Assembly (NCBI RefSeq): GCF_001422985.1
Contig: NZ_LMNL01000003.1
Span: 30,438 to 94,437 of the forward strand
Direction: 5' to 3'
DNA: 64,000 bases
Origin: Methylobacterium sp. Leaf117
GTDB taxonomy: Bacteria; Pseudomonadota; Alphaproteobacteria; Rhizobiales; Beijerinckiaceae
The notes beneath the pieces are model-generated. The model did no database searches, was not told the DNA's origin, and saw only the letters and a list, made by a program, of their open reading frames with translations. This document shows positions 16,366 to 27,602 of the stretch, piece after piece; position 1 is the stretch's first letter; each line of letters begins with the position of its first letter. The position numbers were made by a program, and so were the translations under genes.

Positions 16366-19300
16366 TCAGCCGGCCGTCGCACCGGCTCTGCGTTCGCCCT
16401 GCGCCGTCAGGCGCTCGAGGAAGGCAGCGGCGAGGCGGCCGCGCTCGGCCGGGTCGTCGTGGCCCTGGCGCAGGAGCACGCGGTTGTCCCGGCGCTCGAT
16501 ATGGGCGTGGGCCGGCACGGCCAGCGGCGGCGCGTTGGGCCGGAGGTCGGCCGCCAGACCCTGCGGGCCGCCGCTGAGGCGATGGATGCCGAGCGCCAAG
16601 CAGCCGACCCGGAGCCGGGCGAGGGCGATCAGGTCCTCGAAGGGCGTGGGCGGCGGGCCGAAGCGGTCGACCACCTCGCTGCGTAGGGCCTCGACCTCTT
16701 CCGGATTGGTGAGGCGCAGGGTGCGGGTATAGAGGCTCAGCCGCACTTCGGGCTCGGGCACATAATCCGCCGGCACGGAGCCGGAGAGGCCCAGCCGGAT
16801 CTCGGGGTTCCAGTCCTCCGCCGGCTCGCCCTTGGCCGCCCGCAGGGCCAAGTGCAGCAGGTGCTGGTACAGCCCCAGGCCGATCAGCTTGACGTGGCCG
16901 GCCTGGTTCTCGCCGACGAGGTCGCCCGCGCCGCGCAGGTCGAGATCGCGGGCGCTGATGGCGAAGCCCGCACCAAGGCGGTCGAGGGCCTCCAGGGTCC
17001 GCAGGCGTTTCTCGGTGGCGGACGACAGCGGCCGGTCCGGGCGGTGCAGCAGATAGACGACGCCGCGGCGCTGGCCACGCCCGACCCGGCCGCGCAGCTG
17101 GTGCAGCTGCGACAGGCCGAAGCGCTCCGCATCCCAGACGAGCATGGTGTTGGCGCGCGGTACGTCGAGTCCGCTCTCGATGATGCTGGTGGCGAGCAGC
17201 ACATCGCCCTCGCCATCGGCGAAGCGCACCATCACGTCATCCATCTCGGCGGCCTTGAGCTCGCCATGGGCCACCATGGTCGTCAGGTCCGGCACCAGCT
17301 TGGCGAGGCGCGCCGCCATCGGGGCGATGTCCTCGATGCGCGGGCAGACGACGAAGCTCTGGCCGCCGCGCCGATGCTCGCGCATCAGCGCGTCCCGCAT
17401 CGCCGCGTCCTCGAAGGCGGCGATCACGGTGCGGATGGGCTGCCGCACGGAAGGCGGCGTGGCGATGACGCTGAGGCTCTGGAGGCCGACCAGGGCGCTC
17501 TGCAGGGTGCGGGGGATCGGTGTCGCGGTCAGCGTCAGCACGTGGCCGTCGCCGGCCGCCTGACGCAGGCCCTCCTTGATCTTGGTGCCGAAGCGCTGCT
17601 CCTCGTCGATGACCATCAGGCCGAGATCGGCGAAGGCCACACCCTTGGCCGCGAGGCAGTGGGTGCCGACCACGAGACGGATCGAGCCGTCGGCGAGCCC
17701 GGCCTTCACCCGCTTGGCATCCGCCGGCGAGACGAGGCGCGAGAGGTGCGCGACCTCCACGCCGAAGCGCGCGAAGCGCCGGGTGAAGGTCTGCACGTGC
17801 TGGCGCGCCAGGACGGTGGTGGGAGCGACGATCGCCACCTGCTTGCCGGCAAACACCGCGGCGGCGGCGGCGCGCAGGGCCACCTCGGTCTTGCCGAAGC
17901 CGACATCGCCGCAGACGAGGCGGTCCATCGGCCGGCCGGAGGCGAGGTCGGCCATCACGCCGCTCACCGCCCCGGCCTGGTCGGCCGTCAGGGCGAAGCC
18001 GAACCCGGCGGCGAAGCGCTCCATCTCGCGGTCCGGCGGCGCCAGCACCGGTGCGCGGACCGCCCGGCGCTTCTCGGCATCCGCCAGCATCACCCGGGCG
18101 GCCCGGGCCATGCAGGCCTCGGCTTCGAGGCGACGACGGCCCCAGGATCCGCCTTCCAGCTTGTCCAGGGTCACGGCCTCGGCCTCGGAGCCGTAGCGCC
18201 AGATCCGGTCGGCCTGGGACACCGGAACCATCAGGATGCCGTCCCCGGCAAAGCGCAGGCGCAGGGCGTCTTCCTGGCCGCCGGTGCCGGTGCTCACCGC
18301 CTCCAGCCCCTCGAACACGCAGAGCCCGTTGTCGCGGTCGACCGCGACGTCGCCGATCCGCAGCTCCACCTCGCCGATGGGCAGGATGGCGCTCGGGCCT
18401 CCGCTCGCCACGGTGGCGGCGCGTGCCCCGAAGAGATCGGCGGCGGCGATCACCGCCATGCCCTGGTCCGGCACCCGGAAGCCGGCCTCGATCGGGGCTT
18501 CCAGGATGAGCAGGGCGCCGGACTTGGCCGCGGTCGCCTCGGCCCAGGCGCCCACCGGGCGGGCCTTGCGGCCGAGCGCCCGCTCGGCGATGCGCACCAG
18601 CCGCGCCAGGGGCTCGGCCGGCCCCGTGAGAAGGATGCGGTCGCCCGCCGTGAGGCGCTCGCGCAGGGTCTCGGCCAGCGCGGTGTTCGGCCGGGCCTTG
18701 CGCACGAAGGCCGGCATGGTGAGATCCTCGCCCTCCGCCGTCTCGGCGTCGGCGACGCGCCGCGCGGCGAGCTGGGTCGCCCAGGCCTCGGGGCTCAGGT
18801 AGAGGCCGCCATCGTCGGCCGCCCCGCGCCGGGACCGGGCTGCGGATTCCCGCCCCTCGGCGATCTGCTCGAAGAAGGCCTGCGCCCGCTCTTCGGCCCC
18901 CTCCTCGACGACGAGGCGGGCGTCGGGCACCTGGTCGAGCACGGTGACGAGAGCCGGATAGAACCGGGCGAGGCCGTGCTCCTGCCCGGTGAAGGGCTCC
19001 AGCCGGTGCTCCGAGCCCTCGGCCAGGAGGATCTCGGTGGCGGGATCGATGACGAGGACCTCGGCATCGGCCAGCGAGCGCTGCGAGACCGGGTCGTAGG
19101 AGCGGATCGCGATGACCCGGCCGGCTTCGTACTCGATGCGGCAGGGCCGGTCGGCGGCGGCCGGGAAGACGTCCACGGTGCGGCCCCAGACCGCGACCTC
19201 GCCGGGCTCGTCGACCCGGTCGTCGAGGATGTAGCCGAGGCGCTGCAGGGCATCGGTGATCGCGGGCGGATCGAGGGCGTCGCCGATGCGGATCTCCAGG

Positions 19301-19860
19301 TGGGCGCCCGCCCAGGTCTCGGCCGGGGGCACGCGCTGGATCAGCGCCGGGGCGGTGGTGAGCACGATGTCGGGCAGGGCCGCGGTGTCGGTGAGCCAGC
19401 GCAACACGCCGGTGCGCGCCCCCATCACCCCGCGCGAGGGCGAGGCCCGGTCGTAGGGCAGGCAGTCCCATTCCGGATAGAGGGCGACTGTGCGCTCCGG
19501 CGACAGCGCCCGGAGGATGCCCGCGATGGCCTCCAGGCGATGGCTTTCGCGGGCCATGTGGATCAGGGGCCTGCCGCACTCGGTCAGCCCCAGGAGGGCC
19601 ACCACCAGGGCGCCGGTGGGCACGAGGGGCGCGACGATCTCGGGACTGGCGGGGGCCGGGGCCGGCTCGGTCCGCTTGGGCGCGACGGCGTTGCGACCGG
19701 CGGCCTTGCGGGGGCGGGTTCTGGATGCAGACGTGTTCGGCGCGGATGTTTTCGACGCGGATGTTTTCGACGTGGGTGTTTTCAACGTGGGCGTTTTCGG
19801 CGTGCGTGCCGGAGCGGGGGAAGCGTGTGCGGAAGACGTCTCGGTCCTGCGTTTTGCCAT
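16366..19860 (-). CDS. mfd: Mfd-like DEAD/DEAH helicase (transcription-repair coupling factor family)
   Basis: This 1164-residue protein has the Mfd domain order. A UvrB-like N-terminal region includes YPEWDCLPYDRASPSRGV. An RNAP-interaction (CarD-like) region near residue 500 reads GDVAVDRDNGLCVFEGLE. Walker A GDVGFGKTE is near 650, the DEEQ box in VIDEEQRFGTK near 748, RecG-type motifs TLTATPIPRTLQ, ATSIIESGLD and LHQLRGRVGRG follow, and a TRCF C-terminal domain ends the protein. The RID region lacks the usual HxxHGIG, reading DRDNGL instead, so contact with RNA polymerase may be altered. This may be a paralogue of a standard Mfd elsewhere. The first 80 residues are a Thr/Ser/Lys/Pro tail built from 15-bp repeats. 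ATG 19860 starts MAKRRTE. Confidence 0.8.
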   Translation of the reverse strand: MAKRRTETSSAHASPAPARTPKTPTLKTPTSKTSASKTSAPNTSASRTRPRKAAGRNAVAPKRTEPAPAPASPEIVAPLVPTGALVVALLGLTECGRPLIHMARESHRLEAIAGILRALSPERTVALYPEWDCLPYDRASPSRGVMGARTGVLRWLTDTAALPDIVLTTAPALIQRVPPAETWAGAHLEIRIGDALDPPAITDALQRLGYILDDRVDEPGEVAVWGRTVDVFPAAADRPCRIEYEAGRVIAIRSYDPVSQRSLADAEVLVIDPATEILLAEGSEHRLEPFTGQEHGLARFYPALVTVLDQVPDARLVVEEGAEERAQAFFEQIAEGRESAARSRRGAADDGGLYLSPEAWATQLAARRVADAETAEGEDLTMPAFVRKARPNTALAETLRERLTAGDRILLTGPAEPLARLVRIAERALGRKARPVGAWAEATAAKSGALLILEAPIEAGFRVPDQGMAVIAAADLFGARAATVASGGPSAILPIGEVELRIGDVAVDRDNGLCVFEGLEAVSTGTGGQEDALRLRFAGDGILMVPVSQADRIWRYGSEAEAVTLDKLEGGSWGRRRLEAEACMARAARVMLADAEKRRAVRAPVLAPPDREMERFAAGFGFALTADQAGAVSGVMADLASGRPMDRLVCGDVGFGKTEVALRAAAAAVFAGKQVAIVAPTTVLARQHVQTFTRRFARFGVEVAHLSRLVSPADAKRVKAGLADGSIRLVVGTHCLAAKGVAFADLGLMVIDEEQRFGTKIKEGLRQAAGDGHVLTLTATPIPRTLQSALVGLQSLSVIATPPSVRQPIRTVIAAFEDAAMRDALMREHRRGGQSFVVCPRIEDIAPMAARLAKLVPDLTTMVAHGELKAAEMDDVMVRFADGEGDVLLATSIIESGLDVPRANTMLVWDAERFGLSQLHQLRGRVGRGQRRGVVYLLHRPDRPLSSATEKRLRTLEALDRLGAGFAISARDLDLRGAGDLVGENQAGHVKLIGLGLYQHLLHLALRAAKGEPAEDWNPEIRLGLSGSVPADYVPEPEVRLSLYTRTLRLTNPEEVEALRSEVVDRFGPPPTPFEDLIALARLRVGCLALGIHRLSGGPQGLAADLRPNAPPLAVPAHAHIERRDNRVLLRQGHDDPAERGRLAAAFLERLTAQGERRAGATAG
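19730..19804. repeat. In-frame 15-bp tandem repeat in the Mfd-like gene N-terminus
   Basis: Five units of the form GATGTTTTCGACGCG start at 19730, 19745, 19760, 19775 and 19790. On the coding (reverse) strand they encode five-residue steps such as KTPTS/KTSAS/KTSAP in the helicase N-terminal tail. Confidence 0.85.
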
Positions 19861-20040
19861 CGGAGAGGTGCGCTGCCCGGCTTGAGATCTGGACTCAGGC
19901 AACGCGGTCCAAGGGGGCCGGGCTCCGTCATTCGCCCCGCCGTCCCCAGTTTGTCGCAGCACCCTCTGGGTGACCTGTGGGTGACCTGTGGGCAGACCTG
20001 TGCACAGATCCTTGGATGCCCTCCGGGACGCCCCTTCGGA
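19861..20040. other. Intergenic region with short direct repeats
   Basis: There are 180 bases between two reverse-strand genes. They contain GGGTGACCTGT twice back to back and a related GGGCAGACCTGT (about 19967-20000). This could be part of the helicase promoter or a replication slip. No gene. Confidence 0.45.
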
Positions 20041-21534
20041 TCACATCTCCGGGTCGGGCGACGCCTCGAGCCGACCGTCCGCGATGGCCGCCCGGAAGGC
20101 GGCGTAGTCGGCCTCGTTCTGGTCGCCATAGGCGAAGGCCCAGTCGGCCAGGGCCTCGCGCAGGTCGCATTGACGGTCGCGGCCGCAATAGCCCGCGATG
20201 GCGGCCGCATCCCCGGTGCGCGCATGCGCCCGGGCGAGCAGGGCGCCGTAGGCCCAGGAGAAGTAGATCAGCGGCTGCCCGGTCAGGCCCGCCACCGGGA
20301 TGTCGCCCTTCATGTTCTTCATCTGACGTACGTAGAACGGCCGCCCGTCGATGGTGGTCCAGCCGAGCAGCGGATCGCCCACCGCCTGGAGCAGGCGCTG
20401 GCCGTAGATCACCCGCTCGCCCTCGTGGTCGCCGTAGGAATCCGGCATCCCGGACAGGTAGGGCGCGTGGGCCGGCGTCACCGCCTCCTTGACCTGGAGG
20501 AAGAGCACGTCCTGGTCGGAATTGCCGCACAGGAGCGCCACGTAGGCCCGGGTGCCGACGCTGCCGACGCCGACGACCCGGTGGGCGACGTCGACCACGT
20601 GGTAGCGGCTCAGCATGAAGCGGCGCTCGCGCGGCAGGGTCTCGGCGTAATGCTCCAGGCCGCCGATCACCGCCTCCCGGGTCTCGGCATCGACGCCGGT
20701 GAGAATGGGAGGGGCTTCCTTGAAGCGCCAGCCGCCGTCGGTGCGGCGCTCGCCGACCCGGGCGAGCAGGCTCTTGTTGTGCTTCTTGCGCGCCTTCTCC
20801 ACCGCCCGGGCGATGACCGCCTTGGAATCCTCGTCGATGGAGAGGCCGGCGAAGTCGAGCTGGTCGGCCCGCGCCGCCTGATGCCAGACGTCGAGGGGGC
20901 CCTGCGGCGCCAGTTCGGTCATGGTGTGCTGGTAGCCCGCCACCGCCGCGAGGGCAGCCTCGCGGCGCTCGGGCTTGGCGACGCCGTCGGTCCTGGCCGC
21001 CACCTCGATGCTGGCCACGAGGCGCTTCAGGTCCCATTCCCACGGGCCGATCGTCACCTCGTCGAAATCATTCAGGTCGAGGACGATGTCGCGCTGAGGC
21101 GTGCCGAACAGGCCGAAATTGGCCAGATGCGCGTCGCCGTTCATCACCACCGCGATGCCGCTGCGCGGGGTATGGGCGAGGTCCCACGCCATCACGTGCG
21201 CCGCGCCGCGCAGGAAGGCGAAGGGCGAACTCGCCATCCTGGCGACCCGGAGCGGGATCAGGTGCGGCTGGCGCCCGTCATGCGCCGCCTCGATCAGCGA
21301 GACCGGGTCGGGCCGGTTGGCGGGCGGGTGCCACGCTCCGTGAGCCGCGTGCGGCACCGCCTCGCGCAGGGCCTTGCCGGCGTGGCGGCGCTTGTCCCAG
21401 GGCTCGCCCGCCTCGCGCAGGTTGATGCGCGGAATGTCGGCGAGCGGCGCCAGCAGGATGTCGTCGGCCTGAGGCTGCATATCGGTCGCGCTCGACGCGT
21501 CAGCGCGCAGGCTGACATCCTGGGGGCATTCCAT
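20041..21534 (-). CDS. DUF2252 family protein
   Basis: This 497-residue protein has the DUF2252 core motifs: LRVARMASSPFAFLRGAA, a kinase-like MNGDAHLANFGLFG, and LDLNDFDEVTIGPWEWDLKRL, followed by a long helical C-terminus. The GDxHxxNFG and DFDE motifs resemble the catalytic and metal sites of aminoglycoside-phosphotransferase-like kinases, so phosphotransfer is an inference; the family has no established function. The start could also be the ATG at 21480 (MQPQADD). It stands alone between the helicase gene and pgm. Confidence 0.85.
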   Translation of the reverse strand: MECPQDVSLRADASSATDMQPQADDILLAPLADIPRINLREAGEPWDKRRHAGKALREAVPHAAHGAWHPPANRPDPVSLIEAAHDGRQPHLIPLRVARMASSPFAFLRGAAHVMAWDLAHTPRSGIAVVMNGDAHLANFGLFGTPQRDIVLDLNDFDEVTIGPWEWDLKRLVASIEVAARTDGVAKPERREAALAAVAGYQHTMTELAPQGPLDVWHQAARADQLDFAGLSIDEDSKAVIARAVEKARKKHNKSLLARVGERRTDGGWRFKEAPPILTGVDAETREAVIGGLEHYAETLPRERRFMLSRYHVVDVAHRVVGVGSVGTRAYVALLCGNSDQDVLFLQVKEAVTPAHAPYLSGMPDSYGDHEGERVIYGQRLLQAVGDPLLGWTTIDGRPFYVRQMKNMKGDIPVAGLTGQPLIYFSWAYGALLARAHARTGDAAAIAGYCGRDRQCDLREALADWAFAYGDQNEADYAAFRAAIADGRLEASPDPEM

Positions 21535-23685
<2,151 letters not shown>

Positions 23686-23788
23686 GCCGAAGCCATGCCT
23701 GATCCGGGACGATCGGCGCCCGGAACAGGACCGGGCGTCGCGTCCTTAGTCCTCGCATCGACCCCCGATGCGAGGAGACCGGCTCACC

Positions 23789-24559
23789 ATGAAGCTGCAC
23801 GGCAAGCGCGCGCTGATCACCGGCGCGGATTCAGGGATCGGCCAGGCGGCGGCCGAGCTGTTCGCCCGCGAAGGCGCCGACGTGGCGATCACCTACCACA
23901 CCGATGCGGACGGAGCCCGCGAGACCGCGCGCCGGGTCGAGGCGGCGGGCCGGCGCTGCCTCGTGATCCAGAACGATGTCGGCGACCCGGCCTCGGTGGA
24001 GGCGACCTTCGCGGCGGTCGCCCGCGACCTCGGCGCCCTCGACATCCTGGTCAACAATGCCGGCCAGGCCATGAGCGGCATGCCGGTGGCCGAGATGGAC
24101 GACGCCACGCTCGAGCAGATCCTGCGCGTCAACCTGATGGCGCCGGTCTTCTGCGCCCGGGCCTTCATCAAGGTCCGGCGCGCCGCAGGCGGACGCGGCA
24201 AGATCGTCATCGTCTCCTCGGTCGCCCAGCACCTGCCGACCCCGGAGAGCGCCCCCTACGGCATGTCCAAGGCCGGCGTCGGCTCCCTCTGCCGCAGTCT
24301 GGCGCGGGAGCTGGCCGAGGATCGGATCAACGTCAACAACGTGGCGCCCGGCCTGATCGAGACGCCGATGACGAGCGATCGCTTCGAGAACCCGGACAAG
24401 CTCGCCCAGTCCCTGGACCGCATCCCCTGGCACCGGGCGGGCCAGCCGGACGAGATCGCCAAGGCGATCCTCTACCTCGCCTCGGACGATTCCGACTACG
24501 TCACCGGGCACACCCTGGTGGTCGACGGCGGCCTGACCATGCAGTGGGGCGGCGCCTGA
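23789..24559 (+). CDS. SDR-family oxidoreductase (glucose 1-dehydrogenase-like)
   Basis: This 256-residue classical SDR has the Rossmann glycine motif TGADSGIGQ, NNAGQAMSG, catalytic Ser in VSSVAQH, and YGMSK (Tyr and Lys). The C-terminal strand is TGHTLVVDGGLTMQWGG. Basic/hydroxyl residues after strand 2 (THTD) leave NAD versus NADP open. A GAGGAGA ribosome site precedes ATG 23789. The substrate is not predictable; a sugar or alcohol is typical for this subgroup. The position after pgm is suggestive only. Confidence 0.85.
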   Translation: MKLHGKRALITGADSGIGQAAAELFAREGADVAITYHTDADGARETARRVEAAGRRCLVIQNDVGDPASVEATFAAVARDLGALDILVNNAGQAMSGMPVAEMDDATLEQILRVNLMAPVFCARAFIKVRRAAGGRGKIVIVSSVAQHLPTPESAPYGMSKAGVGSLCRSLARELAEDRINVNNVAPGLIETPMTSDRFENPDKLAQSLDRIPWHRAGQPDEIAKAILYLASDDSDYVTGHTLVVDGGLTMQWGGA

Positions 24560-24591
24560 GGCGCGCGTTGTGGATGGTGGAGCTTGGGCGA

Positions 24592-24924
24592 CTATCCAGG
24601 CCGCCGAAGCCCGACGTTCGGGACCGTCTGCGTCCGACCCAACACGGCCATTCGAGATCTCTTTGTCGATACCCTGAAGCGGACACGACATTCGTTGGGC
24701 ATGATCAGGCAGCCAAGCGCCAGTACGATGGACTGGTGGACCGGAACACCCGCCGTGACGCCGTCCGCCACGGCCCAACTCACGCCGTGGGGCGCCCGCG
24801 CGATGTCCCCGGTCGCATACACCCCCGCCTCCGTCATCAGATTGGCGGCATCCGTGCGGATGACCGGACCGAACGGTCCTTCGTCGAGCGCGCAGCCGAG
24901 CCGTTCCGCCAGCGGACTGTTCAT
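24592..24924 (-). pseudogene. C-terminal remnant of a thioredoxin-reductase-like FAD protein
   Basis: The frame encodes SPLAERLGC, then GPFGPVIRTDA, then the FAD-binding C-terminal motif EAGVYATGDIARAP and VSWAVADGVTAGV. That is the last third of a pyridine-nucleotide disulfide oxidoreductase. The N-terminal two thirds, including both the FAD and NADPH glycine motifs, are absent. Similarity seems to stop near VPVHQSIV; the last 40 or so residues look random. It is directly preceded by the beginning of a different gene (24921-25010), so this is a deletion product. Confidence 0.7.
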
Positions 24925-25010
24925 CTGCGTCCGCGGGGCTTCGTGAACTCCGGTTCCTCCGTCCCCCGGGGGGCGATCAGGATGGCAATGGTCTTGTCCT
25001 GAAGGGTCAT
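24921..25010 (-). pseudogene. N-terminal remnant of a DJ-1/PfpI family gene
   Basis: ATG 25010, with an AGGAG ribosome site just upstream, opens a 29-codon frame beginning MTLQDKTIAILIAPRGTEE. This is the typical N-terminus of PfpI/YhbO-type cysteine amidotransferase-like stress proteins (about 180 residues when complete). It stops after 29 codons at the junction with the thioredoxin-reductase remnant. The nucleophile-elbow cysteine region is lost. It lies 39 bases downstream of the catalase-family gene stop on the same strand, so it was probably the next gene of that unit. Confidence 0.7.
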
Positions 25011-25049
25011 GGTTGGCTCCTCTATCGGTGGCGGGAAAAGGGGTCGGCC

Positions 25050-26132
25050 TCAGGCCGGAATGCTCTCCGGCGAGGCGGTGCTCTCGGCGGTCACGCCGTT
25101 CTCCCGGTGGCGGAAGTCGCTCAGCGCCCGGTAGACCTGGAGCCGAGCCCGCATCACCGAACCGAGCGGCTGGTGCGCCGCGAGGCTGTGCGCGGGGCGG
25201 AAGGTCATCACCTCGTCGAAGTAACGCACCCGTTCAGGGGAGTAGGCGTCCTGCCGGGGTAGGCGGAGCGTCGCCACCGTGCGGTACGGGCTGACCGCGA
25301 CCGGCCAGTCGACCGACGCGTCCTCGATGGGCTGGCGCTCGGCGTCAGCCCACAGTTGAGCCTTCAAGTCGAACACCACGTCAGTCTCGCTAAAGAACGC
25401 AGCCGCCGCGTGGCGGAAACCATTCTCGTCCCCGTGCGGATCAAGGCGCCATTTGGCGAGGTCCCGTTGGGCAGGCGAAGCCGGGATCGCCCCGAGCTTG
25501 GCGACGTAGTCGCCGAACCGCATCGGGGCCTGGCTGAAGTAGCTGTCGGCGAGCGGATGGCTGTAGGGATGGCCGAGGAAATCGGCCATGGCGCTTTCTG
25601 TGCCGAAGGCGTGCAGCACTCGGTTGAGGTTGCGGGCTGTGGCCGCGACGGCGCTCTTCACGCCCTCCGGCAAGCCAGTTGATTTCCCGATGACCGTGCC
25701 GTCCCGCAGGAAGCCCGCCGCCGTGCCCGACGGGAAGGTCGTGCCGGTGGCGAGCACGAAGTCCTGGGTCTCGACATCGTGGCCCGGCAGCTTCTCGCCG
25801 GGTACCCCGAAGACCTTGATCGACATGCCGCGGTGGGTCGACACCCGGTCGCCCAGGATCTCACCGGGCCCTTGCGCGAAGCGCACCGCCACCCTGTGCC
25901 TCCCCGGTTTGGCGAACAGGCCCTGTGCGAGTTCCGGAGGCAGGTTCTCCGGAACGACCAACTCCCCGACGACGCAGGCCGAACTCTTGGCGTGGCTCGC
26001 ACGTACCGCGTGGTGCTCGCGCTTCTCCACGGTCTGCGACTGCTGGGTCATCCCCTGGATGATGCCGTCGATGGACTTCTGCTCGTCCGGGGCGGGCGTC
26101 TCGATGTCGGGGGCGTAGCGAAGGTATGTCAT
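25050..26132 (-). CDS. Catalase-family (heme-dependent) protein
   Basis: This 360-residue protein belongs to the short catalase-like family (SrpA/KatA-related), without the extended C-terminal domain of classical catalases. It begins TYLRYAPDIETPAPDE. Catalase-type features are RASHAKSSACVVGEL (distal-His region), VRFAQGPGEI, RGMSIKVFGVPGEKL, QDFVLATGTTFPSG, and the proximal-side RARLQVYRALSDFR. The heme Tyr is expected in that last stretch. A GGAG site precedes ATG 26132. It is divergent from a paralogue at 26376, and downstream come remnants of PfpI and thioredoxin-reductase genes. Role inferred: peroxide or organic hydroperoxide handling. Confidence 0.82.
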   Translation of the reverse strand: MTYLRYAPDIETPAPDEQKSIDGIIQGMTQQSQTVEKREHHAVRASHAKSSACVVGELVVPENLPPELAQGLFAKPGRHRVAVRFAQGPGEILGDRVSTHRGMSIKVFGVPGEKLPGHDVETQDFVLATGTTFPSGTAAGFLRDGTVIGKSTGLPEGVKSAVAATARNLNRVLHAFGTESAMADFLGHPYSHPLADSYFSQAPMRFGDYVAKLGAIPASPAQRDLAKWRLDPHGDENGFRHAAAAFFSETDVVFDLKAQLWADAERQPIEDASVDWPVAVSPYRTVATLRLPRQDAYSPERVRYFDEVMTFRPAHSLAAHQPLGSVMRARLQVYRALSDFRHRENGVTAESTASPESIPA

Positions 26133-26375
26133 CGGCGTCTCCTCGACGTGTCGTCCGCCTGCGGGGTGGTTTGACGAAAGCTGGGATCGGGACGTGGGGT
26201 CCGAAGGCCGCCGGATTGCGGCCGTGCCTGGGCGGAGAGAATGACCGCACCGCCGAAAAGCCGCGCCAGCCCCCTGCCGTTCCACACCTCGTTCAGGGGC
26301 GATTGAATGCCGCACAACCCGGAACGTCGCCGGGTTAACGGGTGTTCTGTCCTGGCCGCCAGCGGGAGACAGACC

Positions 26376-27452
26376 TTGCGATCACCGGTGCGATACACTC
26401 CCGACGTCGAGGCAATGATGCCGAACGAAGGGCAGACCATCGAGCAGCTCAACCAGACCTTCGATAAGATCCTGAACCGGGTCGCGGAAGATTCCGGGCA
26501 CGCCGTGCGTTCAGTTCACGCCAAGTCCCACGGCATCCTCGAAGGTGTGCTCAACATCGATGCCGGGCTTCCGCCGGACCTGGCCCAGGGGCTGTTCGCC
26601 AATCCCGGCGAGCACAAGGTCTACATGCGGTTGTCGACCAACGCCGGCGACATCCTCCCCGATGCAGTCTCCCTGCCCCGAGGCCTCGCACTCAAGGTGC
26701 TGGACGTCGAGGGCGAGCGCCTGCCGGATGCGGAGGGGACGACGCAGAACTTCATCATGGTCAACGGCAAGGTGTTCCAGGCGCCGAACACGGAGAAGTT
26801 CCTGGGCAGCCTCAAGCTGCTGGCCGGTACCACGGACCGCGCCGAGGGGCTGAAGGTCGCCGCCTCCACGGTCCTGCGCGGCGTCAACAAGGCTTTGCAT
26901 GCGGTGGGCATCGACAGCCCCACCATCGGTTCCCTGGGCGGCGCGCCCAATGTCGATCCGCTCGGCGAGACCTATTACAGCCTGACCCCGTTCCGGTACG
27001 GCGACTACATCGCCAAATTCTCGCTGGCCCCCGTCGCGCCGGCTCTAACTGCCCTGACCGGTACTGAGATCGACGCCTCCGGCCGCCCGAACGCCATCCG
27101 CGAGACAGTGCAGTCCGAGATGATCGGTATCGCCGGCGAATGGGAGTTCCGGGTCCAACTCTGTCGCAACCTCGAACGCCAGCCGGTCGAGGACCCGACG
27201 GTGGAGTGGAAGGAGGACGAGGCACCGTTCCAGCGGGTCGGGATTGTCCGGGTTCAGCCGCAGAACAGTTGGGACCCTGCTCGGGTCCAAGCGGTGGACG
27301 AGGAGATGCGCTTCAGCGTGTGGACCGGCCTCGCAGCGCACCGACCTCTCGGCAACATCAACCGCGCCCGCAACGCCCCCTACAGGCATTCGGCCGAGTT
27401 CCGCGAGCGGTTCAATCGCTGCCCGATCCACGAGCCGGGCGCGGTGAGCTGA
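26376..27452 (+). CDS. Catalase-family (heme-dependent) protein, divergent paralogue
   Basis: From TTG 26376 the protein has 358 residues and aligns end to end with the neighbour: VRYTPDVEAMMPNEGQ, RSVHAKSHGILEGVL, MRLSTNAGDILPDAV, RGLALKVLDVEGERL, QNFIMVNGKVFQAP, and the C-terminal HRPLGNINRARNAPY with a possible heme Tyr. TTG 26376 has a GGGAGA site 8 bases upstream and gives the same N-terminus as the paralogue; an ATG at 26307 would add 23 unlikely residues. The two genes are only moderately similar, so the duplication is old. The intergenic 243 bases must hold both promoters. Confidence 0.82.
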   Translation: MRSPVRYTPDVEAMMPNEGQTIEQLNQTFDKILNRVAEDSGHAVRSVHAKSHGILEGVLNIDAGLPPDLAQGLFANPGEHKVYMRLSTNAGDILPDAVSLPRGLALKVLDVEGERLPDAEGTTQNFIMVNGKVFQAPNTEKFLGSLKLLAGTTDRAEGLKVAASTVLRGVNKALHAVGIDSPTIGSLGGAPNVDPLGETYYSLTPFRYGDYIAKFSLAPVAPALTALTGTEIDASGRPNAIRETVQSEMIGIAGEWEFRVQLCRNLERQPVEDPTVEWKEDEAPFQRVGIVRVQPQNSWDPARVQAVDEEMRFSVWTGLAAHRPLGNINRARNAPYRHSAEFRERFNRCPIHEPGAVS

Positions 27453-27602
27453 AGCGACATCCTGAAGTTGCAACTGCTGAAGGTATCGGGAACGGGCGCG
27501 ACGGCGATGTCTACTTCATCGCTAATCCGCTCGAAAGCCGACAGGCAGAGATCCACCCAACTCGGACGGTCGGCCCGCGTTCCGAACGGTGGAGATATCC
27601 CG

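Noticed and set aside
15933..16382. Reverse frame between the FkbM and helicase genes
   Set aside because: Arg/Pro/Ser-rich low-complexity translation that runs through the hairpin after the helicase gene.
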